The notes beneath the pieces were generated by a model that was given only the letters and a program-made list of their open reading frames with translations, had not been told where the DNA came from and searched no databases. Made by a program: the position numbers and the translations under genes. This document shows, in pieces, positions 7,940 through 17,362 of a stretch of 64,000 nucleotides of DNA. Source of the DNA: Gammaproteobacteria bacterium (GTDB taxonomy: Bacteria > Pseudomonadota > Gammaproteobacteria > Xanthomonadales > SZUA-36); contig JAUIBE010000014.1 of NCBI GenBank assembly GCA_030428105.1, positions 1-64,000 of the forward strand, given 5' to 3'. Positions within the stretch are counted from its first letter, which is position 1. Every line of letters begins with the position of its first letter.

Positions 7940-8845
7940 CTAATCCGCCTGTGCGCCCTCAGACAGGCTCAGGACATAAGCCGCCAGGATTCGGCGGCGC
8001 TCTTCACTCAACTGCTCGCCAAAGGCTGGCATGTTGCCGTTGCGGCCGTTGCGAATGGCCTCGGCAATCGTATCCCGGTCGCCGCGGTACAGCCAGGCGT
8101 CGTTGGTCAGGTCGGGCGCGCCCAGCGCGGGGTTGCCCTTGCCGTCGGCGCCATGGCAGGCGACGCAGAACATCGCGTATTTCTCTTCACCGACTCGCGC
8201 CAGCGTCTCCGTAGCGCGATGGCCGGAAAGTTTCATCACGTACTCGGTGACCTGCATCACGCCCTCGTCGCCCAACGCCGCTTCCCACGGCGGCATCGCC
8301 GCCTGGCGACCATTGTTGATGGCGAACAGGATGTTGTCGTGACCCGCGCCCCACTGCCACTCATCGTCGGTGAGGTTGGGAAAGCCATAGGCGCCGCGGC
8401 CATCAGAGCCGTGGCACATGGCGCAGTTCTGGCCAAACAGGCGGCGACCGGTGGCCATTGCCTGGTCATCGTTGATCAGTGCTTCCGGCGCCATCGCCAG
8501 GTAGTCGGAGAAAATGGCTGCTTCTGCGGCCTCGGCTGCCGCGATTTCGTCCTCGTAGCGCTTTTCCTGGGTCCAGCCGAGCACCCCGGCGAGGTTACCA
8601 AGGCCCGGAAACAACACCAGGTAGATCAAGGCGAAAACAATGGTGATATTGAACAGGTGCAGCCACCAGCGCGGCAGCGGATTGTTCAACTCGCGAATGT
8701 CTTCATCCCAGACATGGCCGGTATCGCCTACCTCGTCATCCTCACGGTTCGAAATGCCCTTGGTCCAATGCAGCAGCCACCAGCACGCGAGAATGCTGCC
8801 GATGGTGAGGAGGATGGCAAACCAGCTCCAGAAATTATTAAGCAT
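7940..8845 (-). CDS. ccoP: cbb3-type cytochrome c oxidase, dihaem subunit CcoP
   Basis: Protein of 301 aa. Two N-terminal membrane helices (the second after NPLPRWWLHLFNITIVF, a CcoP hallmark) anchor a periplasmic part with two c-type haem sites, CAMCH and CVACH. Methionine ligands are plausible in AAMPPWE and GNMPAFG. It passes electrons to CcoO/CcoN. The ATG at 8845 is chosen because it begins the conserved MLNNFWSWF; frames reaching further upstream lie in ccoQ, which it overlaps by 8 bp. Confidence 0.96.
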   Translation of the reverse strand: MLNNFWSWFAILLTIGSILACWWLLHWTKGISNREDDEVGDTGHVWDEDIRELNNPLPRWWLHLFNITIVFALIYLVLFPGLGNLAGVLGWTQEKRYEDEIAAAEAAEAAIFSDYLAMAPEALINDDQAMATGRRLFGQNCAMCHGSDGRGAYGFPNLTDDEWQWGAGHDNILFAINNGRQAAMPPWEAALGDEGVMQVTEYVMKLSGHRATETLARVGEEKYAMFCVACHGADGKGNPALGAPDLTNDAWLYRGDRDTIAEAIRNGRNGNMPAFGEQLSEERRRILAAYVLSLSEGAQAD

Positions 8846-8999
8846 CTTTGTTCTCCTCCGAGCCGTCTTCCTCCAGCGGCAGGTGTGCCGCCCGGTCAAA
8901 CTCTGGCTTGCGCTTCTTGCTCCAGGCCCAGGCCCAGATGGCGGCGAACCCAACGATCAGGGCAATCAGGATGGCCGCTCTAACCATATCCATGTCCAT
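8838..8999 (-). CDS. ccoQ: cbb3 oxidase small subunit CcoQ
   Basis: A 53-aa frame fills the gap between ccoO and ccoP. It reads MDMDMVRAAILIALIVGFAA, continuing through a Trp-rich IWAWAWSKKRKPEFDRAA into an acidic tail. One membrane helix followed by WSKKRKxxFDxAA and a Pro-Leu-acidic end is the usual CcoQ pattern. CcoQ stabilises the CcoNOP complex. It begins 2 bp after the ccoO stop and ends 8 bp inside ccoP. A second in-frame ATG lies two codons downstream. Confidence 0.9.
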   Translation of the reverse strand: MDMDMVRAAILIALIVGFAAIWAWAWSKKRKPEFDRAAHLPLEEDGSEENKDA

Positions 9000-9001
9000 G
9001 G

Positions 9002-9613
9002 CTAGCGTCCCGTGCGGGTGATGCCCATACCCTGAAGGTAGGCGATCACCGCATCCATCTCGGTTTTGCCGGCCACGGCATCGGGCGCTCCTTCCACCTG
9101 CTCCTCGGTGTACGGGTCACCCAGCCGCATCAATGCGCGCATGCGATTCTGGATATCAGCACCGTCAATCGTTGCCTCGGCCAGCCAGGGGTAGCCCGGC
9201 ATGTTCGATTCCGGCACCACGTCACGCGGGTTCAACAGGTGAATGCGGTGCCAGTCATCGCTGTAGCGCCCGCCAACACGGGCCAGGTCGGGCCCGGTGC
9301 GCTTGGAGCCCCACTGGAACGGACGGTCGTAAACCGACTCACCCGCCACCGAGTAGGGACCGTAGCGCTCGGTCTCGCTGCGGAACGGTCGCACCTGCTG
9401 CGAGTGGCACACGTAGCAGCCTTCGCGCACGTACACATCACGGCCCGCCAGTTGCAGCGGCGGATACGGTTCGATGCCCTCCGACGGCTCGATAATCTGC
9501 TCCTGCGCTACCAGCGGCAACAACTCCACCAGCCCGGCAATGCTCACCACCACGACGATCCACACCGCCATCAGGTTGATGTTTTTCTCGAGTTTCTTGT
9601 GCGCCTTGCTCAT
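9002..9613 (-). CDS. ccoO: cbb3-type cytochrome c oxidase, monohaem subunit CcoO
   Basis: Protein of 203 aa with one N-terminal membrane anchor and a periplasmic domain holding a single c-type haem motif in [33 protein letters not shown] and the probable Met ligand in [10 protein letters not shown] follow, all characteristic of CcoO (FixO). It relays electrons from CcoP to the haem b of CcoN. Start overlaps the ccoN stop by 4 bp. Confidence 0.97.
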   Translation of the reverse strand: MSKAHKKLEKNINLMAVWIVVVVSIAGLVELLPLVAQEQIIEPSEGIEPYPPLQLAGRDVYVREGCYVCHSQQVRPFRSETERYGPYSVAGESVYDRPFQWGSKRTGPDLARVGGRYSDDWHRIHLLNPRDVVPESNMPGYPWLAEATIDGADIQNRMRALMRLGDPYTEEQVEGAPDAVAGKTEMDAVIAYLQGMGITRTGR

Positions 9614-11046
9614 GCCTGCGCTCCCTCGGCTTCGCTGCCCCAGTAGGCCGGCTCAGCCGCTTTCACCTCACTGGTATCGCCGCCTTTCATGGTTTTCCAC
9701 GTGTTCCAGGCCATCACAAGCATGCCGGAGAAGAACAGCAGGCCGCCCAGCAGGCGAATGGCGTAGTAGGGCTTGGTGGCCGCAATGGTTTCGATAAAGC
9801 TGTAGGTCAGCGTTCCATCGTCATTGAAGGCGCGCCACATCAGCCCCTGCATCACCCCGGCAATCCACATCGAAGCGATGTAGAGCACCACGCCGATGGT
9901 TGAGATCCAGAAATGCAGATCAATAGCCGGTGTCGAGTACATTGCCTTTTTGCCCACCAGCCTGGGGATCAGGCAGTACAGCGAGCCGATGGTCATCATC
10001 GCCACCCAGCCCAGCGCGCCGGAGTGCACGTGGCCAATGGTCCAATCGGTGTAATGGCTTAGCGCGTTGACCGTCTTGATCGACATCATCGGCCCTTCAA
10101 AGGTGGACATGCCGTAGAAGCTGAGCGCAACGATCATGAACTTGAGAATCGGGTCGGTGCGTAACTTATGCCAGGCGCCGGAAAGCGTCATGATGCCGTT
10201 GATCATGCCGCCCCAACTGGGCGCCAGCAGGATCAGGGAGAACACCATGCCCAGCGACTGCAGCCAGTCCGGCAGCGAGGTGTAGTGCAGGTGGTGCGGC
10301 CCGGCCCACATGTAGATGGCGATCAGCGCCCAGAAGTGCACGATCGACAGGCGGTAGGAGTAAATCGGCCGCTCCGCCTGCTTGGGCACGAAGTAATACA
10401 TCATGCCCAGGAAGCCCGCGGTCAGGAAAAAGCCCACTGCGTTGTGGCCGTACCACCACTGCACCATGGCATCCACCGCGCCACTGTAGATCGGGTATGA
10501 CTTGGTGAACGAAACCGGGATCGACAGGTTATTGAAGATGTGCAGGATGGCGATGGTAATGATGTACGCCGCGTAGAACCAGTTGGCCACGTAGATATGG
10601 CTGACCCGGCGCTTGATGATGGTGCCAAAGTACAACACCGCGTAAGCCACCCACACCACCACGATCATGATGTCGATCCACCACTCCAGCTCGGCGTATT
10701 CCTTGCTCTGGGTAATGCCCAGCGGCAGGGTGATGGCGGCACAGAGGATGATCAGCTGCCAGCCCCAGAATACGAACGCGGCCAGGCCATCACTGATCAG
10801 GCGCACATGGCAGGTGCGCTGCACCACGTACAGCGAGGTGGCAAACAGGGCCGATCCACCAAACGCGAAGATCACCGCGTTGGTGTGCAAAGGCCGGAGC
10901 CGGCCATAACTGAGCCAGGGCACATCGAAGTTCAGCGCCGGAATCCACATCTGCGCTGCAATCAGCACGCCCACCAGCATGCCAACAATGCCCCAGAGCA
11001 CGGTCGCCACTGCAAATTGGCGCACTACTTTATCGTTATAAGTCAC
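9610..11046 (-). CDS. ccoN: cbb3-type cytochrome c oxidase, catalytic subunit CcoN
   Basis: Protein of 478 aa, multi-helix catalytic subunit that reduces O2 with high affinity and pumps protons. Ligand candidates are visible: His54 in RPLHTNAV (low-spin haem b), His201 in WYGHNAVGF and His251/252 in GPHHLHYTS (CuB), and His339/341 in [10 protein letters not shown] (haems). The start is a GTG at 11046 preceded by GGGAGG at 4 bp. An Anr/FNR-like site lies upstream, so oxygen-limited induction is likely. First gene of the ccoNOQP-GHIS operon. Confidence 0.97.
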   Translation of the reverse strand: MTYNDKVVRQFAVATVLWGIVGMLVGVLIAAQMWIPALNFDVPWLSYGRLRPLHTNAVIFAFGGSALFATSLYVVQRTCHVRLISDGLAAFVFWGWQLIILCAAITLPLGITQSKEYAELEWWIDIMIVVVWVAYAVLYFGTIIKRRVSHIYVANWFYAAYIITIAILHIFNNLSIPVSFTKSYPIYSGAVDAMVQWWYGHNAVGFFLTAGFLGMMYYFVPKQAERPIYSYRLSIVHFWALIAIYMWAGPHHLHYTSLPDWLQSLGMVFSLILLAPSWGGMINGIMTLSGAWHKLRTDPILKFMIVALSFYGMSTFEGPMMSIKTVNALSHYTDWTIGHVHSGALGWVAMMTIGSLYCLIPRLVGKKAMYSTPAIDLHFWISTIGVVLYIASMWIAGVMQGLMWRAFNDDGTLTYSFIETIAATKPYYAIRLLGGLLFFSGMLVMAWNTWKTMKGGDTSEVKAAEPAYWGSEAEGAQA

Positions 11047-11110
11047 AACTCCTCCCTGCTCGCTGTTTCCAAGCCCGGCACAAGCCTAAACGGGTTTATG
11101 TTACCAACAC

Positions 11111-11124
11111 TTGACCCAGGTCAA
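11111..11124 (-). promoter_or_regulatory. Anr/FNR box of the ccoN promoter
   Basis: TTGACCCAGGTCAA is a perfect TTGAC-N4-GTCAA palindrome, one base per arm away from the FNR/Anr consensus TTGAT-N4-ATCAA. Its centre is about 71 bp upstream of the ccoN GTG. On the minus strand a weak -10-like TTTAGG (11085-11090) lies about 30 bp downstream of the centre, which would place the start point near +41 from it, the usual class II activator geometry. Control of cco operons by Anr/FNR is well known in related bacteria. Confidence 0.7.
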
Positions 11125-11207
11125 TTGCGGGCCCTTCCCCATGCTTGCACTTCGCTTCGGCGGCGGCTACTAATGAAAGCAACCCAGGTTTCTGATGGAG
11201 TGAATCC

Positions 11208-12020
11208 ATGAGCCAGGAACGCCCAAGCCGCAGTTATGACCCTGGCACCCAGGGCAAAAAGGTGAATGAGCGCGCTTTTGTCGCGGCCTGCAGGAGCCTG
11301 GAGTTCTCGGCGCCGTGGCGCTGGTTGAAACTGGGCTGGCGCGATTATCGCGCGGTCCCGCGAATCAGCTGGGCTTACGGTCTGTTCGTTTTCCTGGTTT
11401 CCACAGCGATGGCCTGGTTGGGTTGGACCGTTGGGGGCTGGGTGTTGCTGTTGGCCATGCTCACCGGCTTCGTCTTCGTCGCGCCCTTGCTCGCGTTCGC
11501 GCTTTACTCGGTAAGCCGCCAGCTCTGCCAGGGCAGCCAACCCTCACTGCGCCGCACCTTGCGTGCGGTGCGCAGGCCATTTGCCAACGCGATGGTGTTT
11601 GGCCTGGCCTTGCTGATCGTGTTCCTGGTATGGGCGCGCGCCGGGTCCATGGTGCATATCTTTTTCCCGGTGGAGTCTGAGCCCAGCATTGTCCAGATCG
11701 CCCGCTTCCTGGCCATTGGTTCGGCGGTGGGCGCCATCTTCGCCGGGTTCACTTTCGCTGCCAGTGCTTTTTCGCTACCGATGCTGGCAAACCGCGAGGT
11801 GGATGTAGTGACCGCTGTGGTATCCAGCATCAACGCGGTGCTGCGCAACAAGCGGGTCATGCTGCTTTGGGCGGGGCTGATCGTGGCGCTGACGGTTATT
11901 GGAATTGTGACTGCGCTACTGGGGCTGATCGTTGTGATTCCGTGGTTGGGTTACGCCACCTGGCATGCCTACCACGAGACCATTGATGTCTCCGAGTGGC
12001 CAACGTTGCCAGTGGAATGA
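11208..12020 (+). CDS. DUF2189 integral membrane protein
   Basis: Protein of 270 aa with about six hydrophobic helices after a soluble N-terminus of about 50 residues. The segment WLKLGWRDYRAVPRISWAYG and the later YSVSRQLCQG match the DUF2189 family, whose function is unknown. It is divergent from ccoN and shares the region carrying the Anr/FNR box. DUF2189 genes often neighbour cbb3 operons, so a link to microaerobic respiration is possible but not shown. GGAG lies 8 bp before the ATG. Confidence 0.8.
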   Translation: MSQERPSRSYDPGTQGKKVNERAFVAACRSLEFSAPWRWLKLGWRDYRAVPRISWAYGLFVFLVSTAMAWLGWTVGGWVLLLAMLTGFVFVAPLLAFALYSVSRQLCQGSQPSLRRTLRAVRRPFANAMVFGLALLIVFLVWARAGSMVHIFFPVESEPSIVQIARFLAIGSAVGAIFAGFTFAASAFSLPMLANREVDVVTAVVSSINAVLRNKRVMLLWAGLIVALTVIGIVTALLGLIVVIPWLGYATWHAYHETIDVSEWPTLPVE

Positions 12021-12033
12021 GAGTCTCGGCGAA

Positions 12034-12963
12034 CTAGCTCCGCTGCTCGCGGTACAACCGCTGCACATACCTTTCGGTCATCGGAAACTTCGCAATCCAG
12101 CCTTCCACATCCGCGCGCATGGCCTCTGGAAGCTGGTCGCGCGCCATCATCACCGCATCCGCCTTGCCGCCACCATAGCCAACCGGCTGCAGCCACAGCC
12201 CGGTCATGGCGCTGAAGGCGAAGTCGACAAAATCGGGATTGTCGCCACCGAGAATGGTCTGGCTGCCGGCCTCCAGGCGCGTTTCCACATCCTGCAGAAT
12301 GGCCTCGATCTTGGCCGTCGCTTTCTGGTAGTGCTTGTCGGAAATGCGGAAAGCACGGCGGATAAACACCGCCAGAAGGGGGTAGATCACCACCAGCAGC
12401 CAGCGTTGCCAAAGCGGGATTTTCGGATTGTTCACGCCCCAGGCGTGCAGCGTCAGTTTGCGCTCATCCAGCATGTGGTAGTACACCCACACCTGCAGCA
12501 TGCGACCGTAGGCGTCGATGCTTTGCTCCCACTCCAGGCGCTCGACGGTGGGCTCAAGAAAAGCCGCTGTCTCGCCAAGCTCCGCATAGTATCGGCCCCA
12601 CAGGTAGCGCAGGATGGCCGGGGATTCGCCGATCTCGGAAACCACCAGGCCAGTTCGAACCTTCAACAGGGGCACCGTGCGGCCCTTGAAAACGACACCG
12701 AACACGCCGGCGCAGGGGCGTTCGCGATATTCCAGGCCAAGACGATCCATGCACCAGCGCACTTTCTCCACGAAGTGGCTGGCGGAGATCGTCTCCAGCT
12801 CCAGCTCAGGCCCCTTCCCTGGCGCCAGTATCCCCGCCAGCGTAATGCACCAGCGCCAAACCAGCGCCAAGAGAACCAGCAGCACAGCGCTGAGCACGGA
12901 AAGGCCATAGCACGCCACCACGATGGGCAGCGCCAGCAGGAACAAAGCGTGGATCAGCCTCAT
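12034..12963 (-). CDS. Membrane-anchored glutathione S-transferase-like protein
   Basis: Protein of 309 aa. Residues 1-45 contain one or two hydrophobic segments, followed by a thioredoxin-fold GST N-domain (SASHFVEKVRWCMDRLGLEY, with a TVPLLK cis-Pro loop and SPAILRYL). A helical GST C-domain ends with GDNPDFVDFAFSAM. A Ser or Cys near residue 60-70 may be the catalytic side chain. GSTs with N-terminal membrane anchors are a minority form. The start overlaps nhaA by 4 bp, suggesting co-transcription from the nhaA side. Substrate unknown. Confidence 0.72.
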   Translation of the reverse strand: MRLIHALFLLALPIVVACYGLSVLSAVLLVLLALVWRWCITLAGILAPGKGPELELETISASHFVEKVRWCMDRLGLEYRERPCAGVFGVVFKGRTVPLLKVRTGLVVSEIGESPAILRYLWGRYYAELGETAAFLEPTVERLEWEQSIDAYGRMLQVWVYYHMLDERKLTLHAWGVNNPKIPLWQRWLLVVIYPLLAVFIRRAFRISDKHYQKATAKIEAILQDVETRLEAGSQTILGGDNPDFVDFAFSAMTGLWLQPVGYGGGKADAVMMARDQLPEAMRADVEGWIAKFPMTERYVQRLYREQRS

Positions 12964-14171
12964 GCGCGGTTCGCTTTCGGCAGGCTGAATTGAAGAACGA
13001 TAAATGCCAGGACAGCGGAAAGCACGGAGCCCAGCAGGATGCCCAGGCGATCGCCAGCAAAGTAATCGCCGCCGCTATGCTCAAACGCCAGGCCGGCAAT
13101 AAACAGGCTCATGGTAAAGCCGATGCCGCACGCAAAAGAAACGCCCAGCAGGTGCGAAACGCGCACATCGTCCGGCAGCTTCGCCAGCCCCAACATCAAG
13201 GCAAGGCCAACAAAGACCAGGATGCCAACCGGCTTGCCCGCCACCAGCCCGGCCATCACGCCCATGGTCACCGGGTGGGTTACATCGGCCAGAGACATGC
13301 CGCCCAGGGCGATGCCCGCATTGGCAAAAGCAAACGCTGGCAGGATCACGTAGGCCACCGGCCCGTGGAGGTTGTGCTCCAGCTCACGCAGCGGCGAGCC
13401 GCCCTTCTTGTCCCGCATCGGGATGCAAAACGCGATGAGCACCCCGGCCAGGGTGGCATGCACCCCGGATTTCAATACTGCAGTCCACAACACAATACCC
13501 AGCAGGATATAGGCCGAGGTGCGCTCGACCCCCAGGCGGTTCATAACCACCGCAATCAACAGCGCCACTGCGCCAATCGCCAGCGCGGTCACTGATAGAT
13601 CCTGGGCGTAGAAAATGGCGATGATGGCAATCGCCGCCAGGTCATCAAAGATGGCCAGGGTAAGCAGGAAGACCTTCAGCGAGGTAGGCACCCGCGCACC
13701 GAATGCACTGAGCAAGGCCAATGCGAAAGCAATATCGGTCGCCACGGGAATGGCCCAGCCATCCATCGCTACCGCGTCACCCCAGTTCAGCCAGGCGTAA
13801 ATCCCGGCGGGCACGATCATGCCGCCCAGCGCACCCATGCCCGGCAGCACCACCTGGGCGGGTGACGAAAGCTCGCCTTCAACGAACTCGCGCTTTACTT
13901 CCAGGCCAATCAGGAAGAAGAACACCGCCATCAGGCCATCGTTGACCCAGAGTAACAACGGCTTGCTGATGATCAGCTCCCCGACCTGCACGGCCAGGGT
14001 GGTTTTGAGCAGGGCGCCGTAGTGGTCCGCAAGCGGTGAGTTGGCGATCACCAACGCCACGATTGCGGTGCCAAGCAGCAAGATGCCGCCAGCCGATTCC
14101 AGGCGAAGAAATTCGCGCACCGCTTCGGCGAATCGGCTTCCGCCTGGCGTGTCGTCGCGGACTTGTTCCAT
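12960..14171 (-). CDS. nhaA: Na+/H+ antiporter NhaA
   Basis: Protein of 403 aa with about 12 membrane helices. Family hallmarks include WVNDGLMAVFFFLIGLEVKR, GWAIPVATDIAFAL (with the ion-binding aspartates in the ATDIAFA and LAIFDDLAAI segments) and a conserved C-terminal GIGFTMSLFIAGLAF. It exchanges sodium for protons at the inner membrane and serves pH and salt homeostasis. The full length and the two-Asp motif indicate a functional antiporter. Confidence 0.96.
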   Translation of the reverse strand: MEQVRDDTPGGSRFAEAVREFLRLESAGGILLLGTAIVALVIANSPLADHYGALLKTTLAVQVGELIISKPLLLWVNDGLMAVFFFLIGLEVKREFVEGELSSPAQVVLPGMGALGGMIVPAGIYAWLNWGDAVAMDGWAIPVATDIAFALALLSAFGARVPTSLKVFLLTLAIFDDLAAIAIIAIFYAQDLSVTALAIGAVALLIAVVMNRLGVERTSAYILLGIVLWTAVLKSGVHATLAGVLIAFCIPMRDKKGGSPLRELEHNLHGPVAYVILPAFAFANAGIALGGMSLADVTHPVTMGVMAGLVAGKPVGILVFVGLALMLGLAKLPDDVRVSHLLGVSFACGIGFTMSLFIAGLAFEHSGGDYFAGDRLGILLGSVLSAVLAFIVLQFSLPKANRA

Positions 14172-14284
14172 TGGTCTTATCCCCTGGGTGGCTGCTGCGG
14201 CTCAGGAAATCTTACAACGAACCGGGTGCGTTATACTGCCGAGGGTTCCGGCCCAGGGGCCTGCCAGGGAAAACAGAACCTCCG

Positions 14285-15481
14285 ATGACGCTCAAGAATG
14301 GCAACTGGCGCCGGCCGGAAGTGCTCCTGCTTTTGATGGCATCGGCTGTCCCGCTCAGCTTTGCCACCTGGTCCAACCTGATCAACAATTTCGCTATCGA
14401 GCGCGCCGCTTTCACCGGCGCCGAGATAGGCATGCTGCAAAGCCTGCGCGAGGTGCCCGGGTTCCTGGCCTTTACGGTTGTTTTCGTCCTGCTGCTGATG
14501 CGCGAGCAGTCGCTGGCGCTGTGGTCGTTGCTGCTGCTGGGCGTGGGCACCGCGTTGACCGGCTACTTTCCAACTGTCCTGGGCCTGTATTGCACCACGG
14601 TCATCATGTCGCTGGGCTTTCACTACTACGAAACCGTGCAGTCATCGCTTGCCTTGCAGTGGATCCCCAAGGCGCGCGCGCCCGAAACCCTGGGGCGCAT
14701 TCTCGCCGTTGGATCGTTTACCGGCATCATGGCTTACCTGTTTGTCTGGCTGGCCTTTTCCTACCTGGGCCTCGGCTATGAAGCGGTCTACCTGGCTGGT
14801 GGCGGGTTAACCTGCCTGATCGCAATCTTCTGCTGGAAAGCATTCCCGAGATACGAGGCAGAGGTTGTCCAGCACAAGAAAGTCGTGCTGAGAAAACGCT
14901 ACTGGCTGTACTACGCCCTGACGTTTTTCTCCGGCGCGCGGCGGCAGATTTTCATCGTTTTCGCCGGCTTTATGCTGGTGGAGAAGTTCGGCTACAGCGT
15001 GGCCGCCATCTCGGCGCTGTTCTTTATCAATGGCGTGTTCAACATGTGGTTCGCGCCGAAAATCGGCCGCCTGATTGCACGCTGGGGCGAGCGCACAGCG
15101 CTGGTCTTCGAGTACATCGGGTTGATCGTGATTTTCACGTCTTATGCCTTTGTCGAGGACGGCACGATGGCCGGCGTGCTGTACGTCGCGGACCACCTGT
15201 TCTTCGCCTTCGCAATCGCCATCAAGACCTACTTCCAGAAAATCGCCGACCCGGCCGATATCGCCTCCACCGCCGCGGTGGGCTTCACCATCAACCACAT
15301 CGCGGCGGTGATCATTCCCGTCGTGTTTGGGCTGATCTGGCTGACGTCGCCATCAATCGTGTTTCTTTCTGGCGCGGCCATGGCCGCGGTTTCATTGCTG
15401 CTGTCACTTCTGGTGCCCCGCACCCCGGAGCCAGGCAAAGAAACAACGCTAAGGAAAAGCGAAATTCAGGTTGCCAGCTAG
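14285..15481 (+). CDS. MFS transporter of unknown substrate
   Basis: Protein of 398 aa with about 12 hydrophobic segments and a central cytoplasmic loop (FPRYEAEVVQHKKVVLRKRYW), consistent with the major facilitator superfamily. The ATG at 14285 is chosen since the helical region starts 10 residues later; longer in-frame extensions run through the divergent nhaA promoter. A TATACT -10-like element lies at 14232-14237 with only a weak -35. Its stop overlaps that of the converging nuclease-like gene by 4 bp. No substrate-defining motif recognised. Confidence 0.8.
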   Translation: MTLKNGNWRRPEVLLLLMASAVPLSFATWSNLINNFAIERAAFTGAEIGMLQSLREVPGFLAFTVVFVLLLMREQSLALWSLLLLGVGTALTGYFPTVLGLYCTTVIMSLGFHYYETVQSSLALQWIPKARAPETLGRILAVGSFTGIMAYLFVWLAFSYLGLGYEAVYLAGGGLTCLIAIFCWKAFPRYEAEVVQHKKVVLRKRYWLYYALTFFSGARRQIFIVFAGFMLVEKFGYSVAAISALFFINGVFNMWFAPKIGRLIARWGERTALVFEYIGLIVIFTSYAFVEDGTMAGVLYVADHLFFAFAIAIKTYFQKIADPADIASTAAVGFTINHIAAVIIPVVFGLIWLTSPSIVFLSGAAMAAVSLLLSLLVPRTPEPGKETTLRKSEIQVAS

Positions 15482-16329
15482 GCCTGGTGCGGTTCCGGCA
15501 GCAATGTTGGCGGGCGGCACTTCCCCTGCTGCAGGCTCACATTTTCAGGCAAGTCAACGCGGACACTCACCGGCAGGTGGTCGGAGTGGGACGGTTCCAG
15601 GACACGCGCCTCGGTGACTTTAAGCCGGTCTGACACGAGGATGTGATCGAAACGGTGGCGCGGCCGCCAACTCGGAAACGTCTTGAGTTCGGTGGAGGGA
15701 AGGCTGAGGTGAGTTTTGTCGATGAGTTGATTCAGTTCCGGTGAATCGAGCCCGCAGTTGAAGTCCCCCATCACCACCAGGTACGGGTGTTCCGCAACCA
15801 GGTCGCTGATGTAGCCCAACTGGCGGGTACGCGCTCGCGAACCCAGCGCCAGGTGCATGACACAGACCACCAGGGGTTCGACGTTGGTCCGAAACTCCAG
15901 CACCACGGCGCCCCGGCCCGGCAGGCCGGGCAGGCGGTGCTCTTCAACGCGCTCGGGGTTGATCCGGCTGAGGACACCGTTGCTGTGCTGGGCGATCTTT
16001 CCGATGTTGCGATTGACCTGGCGAAACCACCAGGGAAAATCCGCCCGGTTGGCCAGATATTCCGTCTGGTCTAGAAAGCCGCTGCGCAAGCTGCCGGAAT
16101 CCACTTCCTGCAAACCCACTACATCGAACTCGCCAAGCATGCCCGCCACCCGGTTGAGATTGGACACACGCTCCTTGATGGGCAACAGGTGTTTCCAGCT
16201 CTTGGTGATGTAATCGCGGTAATACTGCGTTTCTACCCCGGTCTGGATATTGAAACTGAGCAGCCGCAATGACCGGGTCGGAGTCACCGCCGTACGGTCC
16301 CTGACGTCCTGGTTGTCACTGCTCGACAT
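15478..16329 (-). CDS. Endonuclease/exonuclease/phosphatase-family protein
   Basis: Protein of 283 aa of the EEP superfamily (DNase I, exonuclease III and phosphodiesterases). Catalytic signatures appear in order: SFNIQTG, the metal-binding Glu in GLQEVDSGS, His in VMHLALG, Asp/Asn in VMGDFNCG and the terminal HSDHLPV. No signal peptide is visible, so it is probably cytoplasmic. The substrate (nucleic acid, inositol phosphate or lipid) cannot be decided. All active-site positions are intact. Confidence 0.88.
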   Translation of the reverse strand: MSSSDNQDVRDRTAVTPTRSLRLLSFNIQTGVETQYYRDYITKSWKHLLPIKERVSNLNRVAGMLGEFDVVGLQEVDSGSLRSGFLDQTEYLANRADFPWWFRQVNRNIGKIAQHSNGVLSRINPERVEEHRLPGLPGRGAVVLEFRTNVEPLVVCVMHLALGSRARTRQLGYISDLVAEHPYLVVMGDFNCGLDSPELNQLIDKTHLSLPSTELKTFPSWRPRHRFDHILVSDRLKVTEARVLEPSHSDHLPVSVRVDLPENVSLQQGKCRPPTLLPEPHQA

Positions 16330-16361
16330 TCAACTGAATTGTACAAACCGCGTGTGAATGT

Positions 16362-17249
16362 TCATTCGGGCTTTTCAAATTTTGCGGCATGGTCAAACAA
16401 CCAGGTGCGCAGCAAACGCACCTTGGGCAAGTCCATGTAGTGAGCTGGCGACACAAAATAATATGACCAGTTGGTTTTAACTGCGATTGGAATGGCACGC
16501 ACCAGGCGCCCTGCATCCAGGTCGCGTGCAACCAGTGACCAGCGTGCCAGCGCCACGCCGTGGCCCTGCTCGGCCATGATGATCAGGGACAGGGAATCAT
16601 CCAGCGCCGGCCAGTTGCGCTCAATGGCCTCACCACCCAGTGAACCCACCCATTCATTCCACAAGGTGTCGTCGCTGACCAGCAGGTTGTGCTGACGCAA
16701 ATCATCGACACTTTCCATCGGCTCACTTTTTTCGACCAGGTCGGGGCTGCACACTGGCACGATCCAGTCGTCCATCATTTTTACCGATTCCAGACCTTCC
16801 CAGGTTCCCGGTCCAAACCGGACCGCAACATGAAAATCGGTATTGGCGAAATCAACCAGCAAGTTGCTTGCGTTGATGCGCAGGTCAATTTCCGGATAGG
16901 CCTGGTAGAACTCCGCCATGCGGTGCGCCAGCCAGCGCTGCATGAACGACGGCATGACCGAAACATTCAGTACGCCTTCGGATTTTTCCAGCTCAACCGA
17001 GCGCACGGCCTGGCGTAACTCCTGCAACCCGCGCTGCACTCCCGGTAACAATCTGCGCCCCACCGGCGTCAAAGAGATATTGCGACCCTGGCGGTAAAAA
17101 AGCTTCTGGTCGAGGCGGTCTTCAAGGGCCCTGATCTGCGAGCTCACCGCCGCCGGCGTGACGTTCAACGTCTCGGCGCCCTTGCTGAAACTCAGGTGGT
17201 TGGCGACGGCTTCGAAGGTACGCAGCGCATTGAGTGGAATAGATGCCAT
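16362..17249 (-). CDS. LysR-family regulator, GcvA-like
   Basis: Protein of 295 aa. Winged-helix N-terminus reads LNALRTFEAVANHLSFSKGA followed by ETLNVTPAAVSSQIRALED, diagnostic of the GcvA branch, and a substrate-binding domain fills the rest. It is divergent from a 71-aa protein gene with a LysR-type site in between. GcvA-branch members control very varied genes, so a glycine-cleavage role should not be assumed. Confidence 0.92.
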   Translation of the reverse strand: MASIPLNALRTFEAVANHLSFSKGAETLNVTPAAVSSQIRALEDRLDQKLFYRQGRNISLTPVGRRLLPGVQRGLQELRQAVRSVELEKSEGVLNVSVMPSFMQRWLAHRMAEFYQAYPEIDLRINASNLLVDFANTDFHVAVRFGPGTWEGLESVKMMDDWIVPVCSPDLVEKSEPMESVDDLRQHNLLVSDDTLWNEWVGSLGGEAIERNWPALDDSLSLIIMAEQGHGVALARWSLVARDLDAGRLVRAIPIAVKTNWSYYFVSPAHYMDLPKVRLLRTWLFDHAAKFEKPE

Positions 17250-17253
17250 TGGA

Positions 17254-17268
17254 TTAAGAAAATCTTAA
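17254..17268. promoter_or_regulatory. LysR-type binding site (T-N11-A)
   Basis: TTAAG-AAAAT-CTTAA is a perfect inverted repeat 5 bp upstream of the LysR start, in an AT-rich 113-bp divergent promoter region. It fits the T-N11-A core of LysR regulators and probably serves autoregulation and control of the divergent small gene. A possible forward promoter is TTCGAA (17289-17294), 18 bp, TATATT (17313-17318). Confidence 0.55.
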
Positions 17269-17362
17269 CTTAAAAAAAGAACAAAACGTTCGAATAACTG
17301 TCATATACGACCTATATTATGCGCCTCAGAATGTTTCTCAGGGCACAGGCAAGGAGTAACAA

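Noticed and set aside
14036-14284. Upstream in-frame extension of the MFS gene
   Set aside because: Runs through the nhaA start and divergent promoter region and adds non-conserved residues; ATG at 14285 fits better.
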